DNA of 21,224 nucleotides from Deinococcus sp. (GCA_025351205.1 JANXWI010000177.1:1-21224), one strand, 5' to 3'. Positions 1 to 6,993 are shown, counted from the first letter of the stretch. Program-made: numbers and translations. Notes: generated from the letters alone by a model not told the origin.

Positions 1-555
1 GGCATACGCGGCATCGAGGGCAAGATCCGGGCCGCGCAGTATGCCCGCACCCACGCGGTGCCGTACCTGGGCATCTGCCTGGGCATGCAGATCGCGGTGA
101 TCGAGTACGCCCGGCATGTGGTGGGCCTGGGCGGAGCCAACAGCACCGAGTTCGACGGCTACGCGCCGCACAAGCTGATCGACCTGATGCCCGAGCAGCT
201 CGAAACGCCTGACATGGGCGGCACCATGCGCCTGGGCGACTGGCCCATGCGGCTGGAAGCCGGAACCCGGATTGCCGGGCTGTACGGCGTGCCCACGGGC
301 GGCACGGTCATGGAGCGCCACCGCCACCGCTACGAGGTCAACCCGGTGTACGTGGGGCAGCTTCAGGCCGCAGGTCTCATCATTTCGGGCGTGACTCCTG
401 GCATGTTGGGGCGCGGCGCGGGCCTGGTCGAGAGCATCGAGCTGGAGGGACATCCGTTTTTCGTGGCGATGCAGGCCCACCCGGAGTTTAAGAGCAGGCC
501 GATGCGCCCCAGCCCGCCGTTTGCCGGGTTTATAGCGGCAGCGCTGGGGGAGTAG
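1..555 (+). CDS. pyrG: CTP synthase, C-terminal glutaminase part (5' truncated by window)
   Basis: This is the class I glutamine amidotransferase half of CTP synthase. It hydrolyses glutamine and passes ammonia to the synthase domain, which aminates UTP to CTP in the cytoplasm. The frame is open from base 1 (GIRGIEGKIRAAQYAR...), so the gene starts outside the window; the GTG at 58 is an internal valine. The nucleophile elbow LGICLGMQ, with the catalytic Cys, is at about 67-90. The late catalytic His-Glu pair is in AMQAHPEFKSRP, at about 469-501. The length from this point to the stop suits the family, and the C-terminus ends normally at TAG 553-555. Codon use is GC-rich, unlike the island that begins immediately downstream. 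The identification is firm. Confidence 0.97.
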   Translation, partial: GIRGIEGKIRAAQYARTHAVPYLGICLGMQIAVIEYARHVVGLGGANSTEFDGYAPHKLIDLMPEQLETPDMGGTMRLGDWPMRLEAGTRIAGLYGVPTGGTVMERHRHRYEVNPVYVGQLQAAGLIISGVTPGMLGRGAGLVESIELEGHPFFVAMQAHPEFKSRPMRPSPPFAGFIAAALGE

Positions 556-664
556 ACAGTGTATTTGAAGCTAATATGAGGTATTTGGAGGTATTATATA
601 TAAAAGTCTGATTTTTACAAATAGATAAACAGTTATGCCTTGTATTAGCTTTCAGTTTAATTTT
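556..664. other. AT-rich intergenic stretch at left edge of island
   Basis: Base composition drops abruptly to AT-rich right after the pyrG stop. No gene is seen. The 9-mer AAGCTAATA occurs directly at 568-576 and inverted at 643-651. A third, direct copy at 667-675 overlaps the 3' end of the restored nuclease reading frame. The inverted pair 643-651/667-675 could form a 9-bp hairpin with a 15-nt loop, but it lacks a clear T-run, so a terminator role is uncertain. Confidence 0.5.
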
Positions 665-788
665 TTAAGCTAATAGATTTTCTAGTAATGTAACAATTTG
701 GTCAAAATTTGCAAAATCTGATGAAATTTCTCGCTCACTACAAATGTAATCACATAATTTAGTTTTTAGTAGATAAGTTATTTGTACT

Positions 789-1157
789 TCACCCCCCATC
801 ACTTCTATCTTCAGTTTTGACTTGATAGTATTCTTCCGTGATCAATGATGTATCGAATAAATTTTCAATGCCACCTTTATTTTTTATGTTATTTTCATTT
901 TTCTGTAATCGTCTGATAAGCATTCGACCTTCATCTACATTTGTAATATTTATTGCGTCGCAATCGTACAACAACACGATCTTTCTGTCTGCTATACTCA
1001 AATTCTTGTTGAACGCCTTTCTAACAGCATCCAAACCTGAAGTACCTGAACCCGTCGGTTTATTATCAACTCTTGTGCCAACAGATCTTATCTCGACTCT
1101 GTCTAGTATATCCTCTCTATTTAGTAACTTTAATGCCGTTTTTAACATACTTTTCAT
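789..1157 (-). CDS. OLD-like nuclease, TOPRIM-domain fragment
   Basis: As written this is a 122-residue frame overlapping the end of the ATPase fragment by 41 nt. From TALKLLNRED onward it is the direct continuation of the upstream protein. It carries the TOPRIM DxD (VLLYDCDA) and ends prematurely (DRSDGG) at the G6 run. The first six residues (MKSMLK) are out-of-frame reading of EKYVK codons, so the ATG at 1157 is probably not a real start, although GAAGG lies upstream of it. It is best treated as part of the broken nuclease gene. Confidence 0.6.
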   Translation of the reverse strand: MKSMLKTALKLLNREDILDRVEIRSVGTRVDNKPTGSGTSGLDAVRKAFNKNLSIADRKIVLLYDCDAINITNVDEGRMLIRRLQKNENNIKNKGGIENLFDTSLITEEYYQVKTEDRSDGG

Positions 1158-2484
1158 CAGTCTGACCTTCTAAAAGTAGCATTGGCTTGGATGATTGATT
1201 GATCACCTTAATAATCTCTTCTTCAAATTGTTTTGTTTTTGAATAATATTCAAAAGATTGTGTAAATTCCTGATACCTCTCCGCACCAATGAAAACACCT
1301 TCTGGCATTTCTAAAATCTTGAACCCTTCCCCAAATTTTCTTTCCATGCCAAGAAGAAACATGGGTGAGTGACAGGAAACTATGAATTGCACTTGAGGAA
1401 ACAACGCTATAAGTTCTGGCAATTGATTGTAAAGTAGATCGGAATGAAGATGGGCATCAATTTCATCAATAAGAACAATCCCTTTTATAGATTGTAAATC
1501 TATAGATTTAGATAGGTCGTTAGCATCTGCATACCTCAACACCGTGAGAAAAATGCTTAGGAGTAGTGACTGTCCAGTTGACAAATGATCTAAACTTGGA
1601 GCTAGTATCTCTCGTGATAATTTATCTACGACGCTAATCCTACTGGATGAGTGTATTCTGCTTTTTAACTCAAACTTTACATCTTTACCGCCAAATACCA
1701 TCCTCAAGATAGCATTCATATTATCTCTTGCATTCCTTAAGTAAAACAATCGTTGTGTATCGTCATTTGTAAGCTTCCACCCCAAGCCTCCATCTTCATT
1801 AGGAGCATACTCTAACTCGACAAGACTATCAAAAATAACGTTAATCAAATACGACTTATTTAATTCCATTGCCCTCTCAACAAAAATTGGTTTGTTTAGC
1901 TTATTAGCGAACCTTCCATATTCCCTAAAGACAATGTCCTCGTTACCACCTGGACTATTGAACCAATGAGGTGTCTCATATCTCCCAGCAGAAAAGAAGG
2001 TGAACACTTCATTCTGAAAGATATCCCCAATTGCAGCATCGTCTTGCGTTACAAATTTTGAATTACCTTCTTCGGGCCAAGCATATCCACCAACGAACCT
2101 TCCTTCATACTTACTAGTTACAATGGAAGGATTTATTGAACCGGATTTTTCATGATAGAAATAGTGTGTTTCCACGCCATCTTCAGTGTGCGAGAAATCC
2201 ATAATAGCAAACCCAAAAGGCATTTTGGCACTTTGGTTGGTAGCACCGTTAATACGAAAATACTTTTTCGAGCCAGTATTATCGGTTTCAGCAACATCAT
2301 CATATTTCTGCATACCAAACAGTACAAACGCATCTGCAAATAAGGAAAGAAGAATACTTTTTCCAGAGCCATTTTTACCGACAATCACGGTAGGATGTGG
2401 TTTGCTAGTTTCATCGAAGGGTAGTGAAACACATAAACTGTCTATTGGTCCAACATTCTCAACCACAAATTCTTTTAAATACAC
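1117..2484 (-). CDS. OLD-like nuclease, ATPase-domain fragment
   Basis: As written, the sequence encodes 455 residues. They contain the whole ATPase core (Walker A, signature, Walker B, switch His) and the first TOPRIM glutamate motif, then a seven-residue out-of-frame tail (NGIKVTK) and TAG. The GTG start is supported by GGAGG about 7 nt upstream and by the family-typical N-terminus (MYLKEFVVENVGPI). Alone it would lack the nuclease metal-binding DxD, so it is probably not a functional unit. See the composite entry covering 665-2484. Confidence 0.75.
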   Translation of the reverse strand: MYLKEFVVENVGPIDSLCVSLPFDETSKPHPTVIVGKNGSGKSILLSLFADAFVLFGMQKYDDVAETDNTGSKKYFRINGATNQSAKMPFGFAIMDFSHTEDGVETHYFYHEKSGSINPSIVTSKYEGRFVGGYAWPEEGNSKFVTQDDAAIGDIFQNEVFTFFSAGRYETPHWFNSPGGNEDIVFREYGRFANKLNKPIFVERAMELNKSYLINVIFDSLVELEYAPNEDGGLGWKLTNDDTQRLFYLRNARDNMNAILRMVFGGKDVKFELKSRIHSSSRISVVDKLSREILAPSLDHLSTGQSLLLSIFLTVLRYADANDLSKSIDLQSIKGIVLIDEIDAHLHSDLLYNQLPELIALFPQVQFIVSCHSPMFLLGMERKFGEGFKILEMPEGVFIGAERYQEFTQSFEYYSKTKQFEEEIIKVINQSSKPMLLLEGQTDEKYVKNGIKVTK

Positions 2485-2862
2485 CTATTCCTCCATGGCG
2501 ACGTGAATTCTTCATGCACACGCAGATCAGATATGTCCTAATATATACTATTTCAGACAACGTTCTCCACATGGGAGTCCTTTCGACGCCTAGCAATTGT
2601 GAGGTCAATTTACCAATTCCATTTCTGTTGGCCTCGAGAAAACCAAATATCATTTGGGGAGCAAGTATGGATGCTGGATGATATCAGGCTTGCCCCACCC
2701 TCAGCCCCGGCGCTAGCATGGCGGCGCTGTGCCCGGCCCACCCCAGGCGGCGCACCAGGCAAGACGCACCGACAGGAGGTGATGACGTGAAACCGGAAGC
2801 CGAACCGCCCAGTTTGGGCCATGAACGCCCTGCCACACGCCCCATCATCCCCGGAGGTCGTC
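2485..2862. other. Intergenic region crossing the right edge of the AT-rich island
   Basis: No credible gene is seen here. The part up to about 2690 is AT-rich and presumably carries the minus-strand promoter of the nuclease gene; a TATATT-containing run near 2540-2550 is a candidate -10, but no well-spaced -35 was found. From about 2690 the DNA returns to the GC-rich host style. A short open frame at 2459-2653 (minus) has no recognisable family features and overlaps the nuclease start, so it was not called. Confidence 0.4.
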
Positions 2863-2958
2863 ATGCTCTACCCATGCTCACCTAACCTGCCCAGGCGGCT
2901 GTTTTTTATCAGCCAATGCTTTATCAGGCAATGCTTCATCAGGCCACCCGCGTGCTGA
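2863..2958 (+). CDS. Possible 31-residue leader peptide upstream of corA
   Basis: This is a short ORF starting at ATG 2863, with a strong GGAGG at 2853-2857 and 5 nt spacing. It ends at TGA 2956-2958, overlapping the first codons of the corA frame (GTG 2952). It reads MLYPCSPNLPRRLFF and then the three 15-bp tandem repeats as FISQC-FIRQC-FIRPP. It is in a different frame from corA. A leader peptide (CorL) controls corA in Salmonella, so a regulatory role is conceivable. Equally, it may be a chance ORF that uses what was once the corA ribosome-binding site. No homology is claimed. Confidence 0.25.
   Translation: MLYPCSPNLPRRLFFISQCFIRQCFIRPPAC
2905..2949 (+). repeat. Three tandem 15-bp units at corA start
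   Basis: The units are TTTATCAGCCAATGC (2905-2919), TTTATCAGGCAATGC (2920-2934) and TTCATCAGGCCACCC (2935-2949). The first two differ at one base. Each of them supplies an in-frame ATG (2916, 2931) for the corA frame, so unit copy number directly changes the N-terminus. Confidence 0.9.
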
Positions 2959-3884
2959 CCTATTACCGCAGCATCGGCGGCAAGCTGAACATCGTAGACA
3001 GGTTTACCGTCGGCTGCTGGGTGGACGTTCAGCGTCCCAGCGCCGAGGAACTGGCGATTGTCAGCCGCGAGACCGGCATCGAGATCGATTACCTCAGCTA
3101 CCCGCTCGACCCCGACGAACGCAGCCGCTTCGAGCGTGAAGACGGGCAGCTGCTGATCATCATGCAGACCAGCTACCGCCTGGGCGAAGCCTCCGACATT
3201 CCTTTCGACACCGTGCCGCTGGGCATCATGCACACCGACCACTGCCTGGTGACCGTGTGCGCCCAGGAAAACCCGGTGATCCGCGACATCGTGTCGGGCC
3301 TGATGAAGACCGTCCACACCGCCAAGAAGAACCGCCTGACGCTGCAACTGTTTCTGCGCAACGCCCAGCGCTTCCTGATCGACGTGCGCCAGATCAACAA
3401 GCAGGTGGACCGCACCGAGGACCGGCTGGAATCCAGCACCCAGAACAAGGAGCTGCTGGAACTGTTGAGACTGGAAAAGAGCCTGGTGTATTTCATGACC
3501 GCCCTCAAGGCCAACGAGCTGATGATGGAACGGGTCAAGCGTGACCGCATCATGGAGATGTACGAGGAGGACGCCGACCTGCTCGACGACGTGCTGATCG
3601 AGAATTTGCAGGCCATCGAGATGGTGGGCATCGCCAGCAACATCCTGACCAGCATGAGCGGCACCTTTGCCAGCGTCATCAGCAACAACGTCAATCAGGT
3701 GGTCAAGCTGCTGACCGTCACGACCATTCTGGTGGCGATTCCCACGCTTATTACCGGCGTGTTCGGCATGAACGTGCCCATACCGCTCCAGACGCACCCC
3801 TACATGTTCGCCGTGGTGCTGGCCCTGATGTTCAGTGTGAGCGGCCTCCTGGCGTTCCTGTTTTACAAATGGCGGCTGTTTTAG
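2916..3884 (+). CDS. corA: CorA-family magnesium/divalent metal transporter
   Basis: This is an inner-membrane channel-type transporter for Mg2+ (or Co2+/Ni2+/Zn2+ in related members), normally a homopentamer. The 322-residue product has a long soluble, mostly helical N-terminal region. It ends in the family pattern: a first membrane segment around residues 260-283, the signature GMN (284-286) in TGVFGMNVPIP, a second segment around 295-316, and a basic C-terminus (YKWRLF). The start is uncertain. ATG 2916 and ATG 2931 lie in a 15-bp tandem repeat without an SD sequence, and family similarity seems to begin near LTYYRS. GTG 2952 (residue 13) is therefore a serious alternative and is overlapped by the end of the upstream short ORF. 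The substrate cannot be told from sequence. Confidence 0.9.
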   Translation: MLYQAMLHQATRVLTYYRSIGGKLNIVDRFTVGCWVDVQRPSAEELAIVSRETGIEIDYLSYPLDPDERSRFEREDGQLLIIMQTSYRLGEASDIPFDTVPLGIMHTDHCLVTVCAQENPVIRDIVSGLMKTVHTAKKNRLTLQLFLRNAQRFLIDVRQINKQVDRTEDRLESSTQNKELLELLRLEKSLVYFMTALKANELMMERVKRDRIMEMYEEDADLLDDVLIENLQAIEMVGIASNILTSMSGTFASVISNNVNQVVKLLTVTTILVAIPTLITGVFGMNVPIPLQTHPYMFAVVLALMFSVSGLLAFLFYKWRLF

Positions 3885-4015
3885 GTCTGGGCGCTTGGTG
3901 CCTGGAAGCTCGGTCTGACACTCTGCACACCGACATTGACCGATTGGGTTCAGACCTGTTCAGAGCGTAAACTCATATGGAACGGGTTTCGACATTCTGA
4001 ACACGGGAGGTCCAG

Positions 4016-4588
4016 ATGAACTCCAGATGGGCGTGGGCCATTGGCGGCGCGCTGGTGTTTGCGGCGGTTTTGCTGGCCCGAGGAGGAGCGCAGGCCAGCG
4101 TCAGCGAGGTCCATATGAATGGTGACAGCTCCGTGCAGTTTCCGGTGGTCAGCGGCTCGAATCTGGAGCGCCGCAGGTACACCCTGCCCGCCGACTTCGA
4201 GGGCGACCTGAACATCGTGGCGCTGGCTTTCCTGCGCGAACACCAGACCCTGATCGACACCTGGACCGCCACGGCCAGCCGCCTGACAGGGGCCGACGCG
4301 GGGCTGCACTTCTACGAGCTGCCGGTGCTGACCGAGACCAACGGGCTGTTCAGCCTGTTTATCGACGGCGGCATGCGGGCGGGCATTCCCGCTAAATCGG
4401 CCAGAGAGGCCACCATCACGCTGTACCTTGACCGGGCCAAGTTCCTGAAAGCGCTGGACCTCCCTACGGAGCGCACCATCTATGTGCTGCTGGTGGACCG
4501 CCGGGGCAAAGTCTACTGGCGCGGCGAGGGTGCCTTTACCCCTGCCCAGGGCGCGGCGCTGGAGGGGGCGATCCGGGCGAACCGCTGA
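4016..4588 (+). CDS. Exported protein, possibly ATP10/thioredoxin-fold like
   Basis: This 190-residue protein has an N-terminal export signal: Arg at position 4, a hydrophobic stretch WAIGGALVFAAVLLA, and a likely signal peptidase I site after AQA. There is no lipobox Cys, so a periplasmic or secreted product is expected. The mature part reads like a thioredoxin-like domain without the CxxC pair: TLPADFEGDLNIVALAF, then REHQTLIDTW, FIDGGMRAGIP and IYVLLVDRRGKVYWRGEG. The last segment resembles the D..G.I.W...G ending of ATP10/peroxiredoxin-like proteins. That assignment rests on pattern memory and is tentative. The start at ATG 4016 is supported by GGGAGG about 5 nt upstream. Possible promoter elements at about 3944-3973 (TTGGGT, 18 nt, TAAACT) lie upstream. 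Confidence 0.75.
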   Translation: MNSRWAWAIGGALVFAAVLLARGGAQASVSEVHMNGDSSVQFPVVSGSNLERRRYTLPADFEGDLNIVALAFLREHQTLIDTWTATASRLTGADAGLHFYELPVLTETNGLFSLFIDGGMRAGIPAKSAREATITLYLDRAKFLKALDLPTERTIYVLLVDRRGKVYWRGEGAFTPAQGAALEGAIRANR

Positions 4589-4632
4589 GTACAGAGCGGC
4601 GCTTGTCCCTGGTCTCCCACTTCTGGGTCGGT

Positions 4633-4638
4633 TACGCT
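4633..4638 (+). promoter_or_regulatory. TANNNT -10 box for a leaderless UbiA transcript
   Basis: TACGCT lies 8 nt before the ATG at 4647, and no SD sequence is present. This matches the TANNNT box just upstream of start codons reported for leaderless Deinococcus mRNAs. No good -35 is visible. Confidence 0.45.
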
Positions 4639-4646
4639 GAACACCG

Positions 4647-5630
4647 ATGAGCGGCGGCCCGGAACTCGGACAATCTGGAGTCAGACCAGCTGCAATCAGG
4701 CCAGCTGGAATCAGGCCAGCTGCAATCAGGCCAGGTGAGGCTGGAACTTCTCTCGCCCGCCAGTGGTCACCGGCCTGGGCCATCAGCCCCCGGCAGCTGC
4801 TGCGCGTCTCTCGCCCGGCCCTGTGGATCAACACCGTGGGCGTGCTCATCACCGGCCTGTGGCTGAGCGGGCAGCTCTACACGCTCCAGCCCGCCTTCTG
4901 GCTCACGCTGCTGTACCTGACGCTGCCCTACAACCTGCTGATCTACGGCCTGAACGACCTCTCGGATGGGGCCGAGGACGCGCTCAGCACCCGCAAGGGC
5001 GGCTGGCAGGGCGCACGCCTCGGTGCCGCCGAGGGCAGGCCGCTGCTGAACTGGATTCTGGCCCTGAACGTTCCCTTTCTGCTGGCCCTGGCCTTCCTGC
5101 TGCCCGCCGTCGCCCTGCTCACCCTGCTGCTGAGCGCCGCCCTGTTTGCCGGCTACAGCCTGCCGCCGCTGCGCTTCAAGGCTCGGCCCCTGCTCGACGG
5201 CCTGTCGAACGTGGCCTACGCCCTGCCGCTGGCCCTGCCTGCGTTGATGCTGGGGCGGCCCCTGCCTGCACTGGCGCTGCTGGCCCTGTGCGCCTACTCG
5301 GTGGGCAAGCACGCCTTCGATGCCGCGCAGGACGTGGACTCTGACCGCAGGGCGGGGCTGAACACCACGGCGGTCTGGCTGGGGGTGCGCGGCACGGCGC
5401 TGTACGCGCTCGGCTGGTTTGTGCTGGCCGGGGCGCTGCTGTGGCCGCTGAGCCGCCTGAGTGCCGTGACCCTGCTGCTGGTCTGCGGCGGCATGGCGCT
5501 GCGGCTGTGGACGCGCCCCACCACAGGCGAGGCGGCGCGGCTGTACCCGCTGAGCATCGCCACGCCCTGGATTGTGGGCGCGGTCAGCGGGGTGCAGCTG
5601 GTGTACCTGCTGGTGCGGGGGCTGTATTAA
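4647..5630 (+). CDS. UbiA-family membrane prenyltransferase
   Basis: This 327-residue integral membrane enzyme moves a prenyl chain onto an acceptor. Both Asp-rich, Mg-diphosphate-binding motifs of the superfamily are present: NDLSDGAED (residues 103-111) and DAAQDVDSD (225-233). They are separated and followed by hydrophobic segments consistent with eight or nine helices. The N-terminus (first about 40 residues) contains a repeat-encoded PAAIR/PAGIR/PAAIR tract that is not part of the enzyme fold. It sits 13 nt before a CrtI/CrtD-like desaturase, and a UbiA next to a desaturase recalls the lycopene elongase/CrtD pairing of bacterioruberin producers. Acceptors such as a quinone precursor or a chlorin remain possible. 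The start at ATG 4647 has no SD but a TANNNT box 8 nt upstream. Confidence 0.88.
   Translation: MSGGPELGQSGVRPAAIRPAGIRPAAIRPGEAGTSLARQWSPAWAISPRQLLRVSRPALWINTVGVLITGLWLSGQLYTLQPAFWLTLLYLTLPYNLLIYGLNDLSDGAEDALSTRKGGWQGARLGAAEGRPLLNWILALNVPFLLALAFLLPAVALLTLLLSAALFAGYSLPPLRFKARPLLDGLSNVAYALPLALPALMLGRPLPALALLALCAYSVGKHAFDAAQDVDSDRRAGLNTTAVWLGVRGTALYALGWFVLAGALLWPLSRLSAVTLLLVCGGMALRLWTRPTTGEAARLYPLSIATPWIVGAVSGVQLVYLLVRGLY
4681..4740 (+). repeat. Four tandem 15-bp units inside the UbiA N-terminus
   Basis: The units are TCAGACCAGCTGCAA, TCAGGCCAGCTGGAA, TCAGGCCAGCTGCAA and a diverged TCAGGCCAGGTGAGG (4681-4695, 4696-4710, 4711-4725, 4726-4740). The period of 15 keeps the frame and encodes the PAAIR-type five-residue repeat. 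The core TCAGGCCA is shared with the last unit of the corA repeat. Confidence 0.93.
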
Positions 5631-5664
5631 CTCCGTATCCAGGATGAACTCCGTATCCAGGAAA
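5629..5664 (+). repeat. 18-bp tandem duplication across the desaturase start codon
   Basis: Copies are at 5629-5646 and 5647-5664 and share AACTCCGTATCCAGGA; only the last two bases differ (TG versus AA). The first copy includes the TAA of the UbiA gene and creates the ATG at 5644. The second copy is translated as NSVSRK. Confidence 0.93.
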
Positions 5665-6993
5665 CCGGAGTCTGTCGGCATCGTCGGCGGCGGCGTGGCG
5701 GGCCTGAGCCTCGCGGCGCTGCTGGCCCAGCGCGGTCACGCAGTCACGGTCTACGAGCGCGGCGAGATGGGCGGCAAGCTGCGCAGAATGCGGCACGCGG
5801 GCCTGAGCTTCGACACCGGCCCCAGCCTGTTCACCTTTCCGGGCGTCTGGCGCAGGCTGCTGGCCCGGCTGGGCGAGAACGACCCGCTGAACCTGCAACC
5901 GCTTCCGGGCGGGCTGGGGGTGCATCACACGCCGTACGGCAGCCTGCCGCTGCCGGTGCCCCAGGGCCACCCGCTGTTCCCACACTGGCGACGCTACGTG
6001 CGGGAGGTGGCCCCGCTGCTGCCGCATGTGGAAACCCTGCTGACCACCCCGCCGCGCCTGGCTTCCGCTGCCTTCATCGCGGCCAGCAGCGCCCTGGCCC
6101 GCGTCACGGTTCCGCACCTGAGCGCCGAGGGCTGGCTGCGTTCGCGCCGCTTTCCGCCTGCCCTGCATCACGCGCTGGCGGTGCATTCGCTCAATGCTGG
6201 ACTGGGGCCGCGTCAGGCCAGTGTGCTGTACGCCCTGCTTCCGGCCCTGATGGCGGCTGAGGTCTCGCGCCCGGCCCTGGGCATGGGGGCGCTGCTGGGC
6301 GCGCTGCTGGCGTTCTGCGCGGCGCGGGGCGTGACGCTGCGTCCGCAGACTCCGGTGCAGAGCCTGGATGAGCTGGCCCACCACGGTCTGATCGTCAGCG
6401 CGCTCGACCCATCGCAGCTGGCACGGCTGCTGGGCAAGCCTGTATCAGACGGGCCGCTCACGGTGTCGGGCGTGGCGATCTATGCGCGGCTGCCGTCTGG
6501 GCTGGTCGGCGCGCTGCCAGCGACGAGCGTGGTCACGCCGTCCAGCTACGCTCAGTTCGCGGCGGCCATGTCGGCCCGCGCCCTGCCGCAAGACACGCTG
6601 GCCCTGGTCCACGCCGACGCCGACTCTATTCAGGGGGGTCGCCTCGCCTTGCTGCTCACCGCGCCGCCCACCGGGCACGCCTACGCCACAGACCATCCCT
6701 GGGTGCGGGCGCAGGTGAATCGGGTCGAACAGGTGTTAGGCGTCCCCGGCCTGGTGGGTGCCGACACCGGGGCATTGGCACTCACGCCGGAATACTTCGC
6801 CCAGGGCGGCGCGGTGGGCGGGGCCATCTACGGGCGGGCGTGGCCCTCCTGGCGCGGCGGGCCGCTGCACCCGCAGCCGTACCGGCTGTCACGGCGGCTG
6901 TGGCAGGTCGGCACCGGCGTGCATCCGGGCGGCGGTCTGCCAGCGGTGATGGGCGGGGCGCTGATCGTGGATGAGCTGATGGGGGGCGTGTAG
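5644..6993 (+). CDS. CrtI/CrtD-type FAD-dependent carotenoid desaturase-like protein
   Basis: This is a 449-residue flavoprotein of the phytoene desaturase/carotenoid oxidoreductase family. The dinucleotide-binding fold is at the N-terminus (VGIVGGGVAG, residues 11-20, then ...AVTVYERGEMGGKLR), followed by the family GLSFDTGPSLFTFP. The C-terminal FAD contact reads VGTGVHPGGGLPAVMGGALI. The protein is somewhat shorter than classical CrtI (about 490-550), as in CrtD-like and methoxyneurosporene dehydrogenase relatives. D. radiodurans needs a C-3',4' desaturase (CrtD) for deinoxanthin; equivalence is plausible but not proven from this sequence. The start at ATG 5644 lies in an 18-bp duplication, 13 nt after the UbiA stop and with only a weak AGG before it. 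The earlier GTG at 5572 would overlap UbiA deeply and is not used. Confidence 0.85.
   Translation: MNSVSRKPESVGIVGGGVAGLSLAALLAQRGHAVTVYERGEMGGKLRRMRHAGLSFDTGPSLFTFPGVWRRLLARLGENDPLNLQPLPGGLGVHHTPYGSLPLPVPQGHPLFPHWRRYVREVAPLLPHVETLLTTPPRLASAAFIAASSALARVTVPHLSAEGWLRSRRFPPALHHALAVHSLNAGLGPRQASVLYALLPALMAAEVSRPALGMGALLGALLAFCAARGVTLRPQTPVQSLDELAHHGLIVSALDPSQLARLLGKPVSDGPLTVSGVAIYARLPSGLVGALPATSVVTPSSYAQFAAAMSARALPQDTLALVHADADSIQGGRLALLLTAPPTGHAYATDHPWVRAQVNRVEQVLGVPGLVGADTGALALTPEYFAQGGAVGGAIYGRAWPSWRGGPLHPQPYRLSRRLWQVGTGVHPGGGLPAVMGGALIVDELMGGV

Larger units (their letters stand above)
665..2484 (-). pseudogene. OLD-like ATP-dependent nuclease (AAA/ABC ATPase + TOPRIM), two frameshifts
   Basis: This is a restored 605-residue protein combining an ABC/SMC-like ATPase with a TOPRIM nuclease domain, the architecture of OLD-family (overcoming lysogenization defect) nucleases, many of which act in phage defence. 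Visible motifs are Walker A GKNGSGKS (residues 36-43), signature LSTGQ (301-305), Walker B IVLIDEIDAHLH (336-347), switch His in FIVSCHSP, TOPRIM glutamate in LLLEGQTDE (436-444), and the TOPRIM DxD in VLLYDCDA (about 507-509). Translation starts at GTG 2484 behind a good GGAGG. The frame breaks twice. An A5 run near 1127-1131 should be A4, which joins EKYVK to TALKLL. A G6 run at 792-797 should be G5, after which 44 more residues (GEVQITYLLKTK... to LLENLLA) are read to TAA 665-667. Without those two bases the length is an exact multiple of three. AT-rich codon use marks it as foreign. Decay and homopolymer sequencing error are both possible. Confidence 0.85.

Noticed and set aside
1120..1135. 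Programmed ribosomal frameshifting at the A5 run in the nuclease gene
   Set aside because: The required shift is +1 and the sequence GTT AAA AAC does not form a good -1 slippery heptamer. A second, independent break at a G6 run makes indel or sequencing error more likely.
2459..2653. 64-codon minus-strand frame upstream of the nuclease, considered as a transposase remnant
   Set aside because: No transposase motif or terminal inverted repeats could be recognised, and it overlaps the SD and start of the nuclease gene.
2868..3797. Long minus-strand open frame of 309 codons opposite corA
   Set aside because: It has His/Gln/Val-rich low-quality composition typical of the antisense of a GC-rich gene, no family motifs, and is fully covered by the clear CorA frame.
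5572..5643. Upstream GTG start for the desaturase
   Set aside because: It would overlap the UbiA coding region by about 60 nt and add residues that are only out-of-frame reading of the last UbiA codons.
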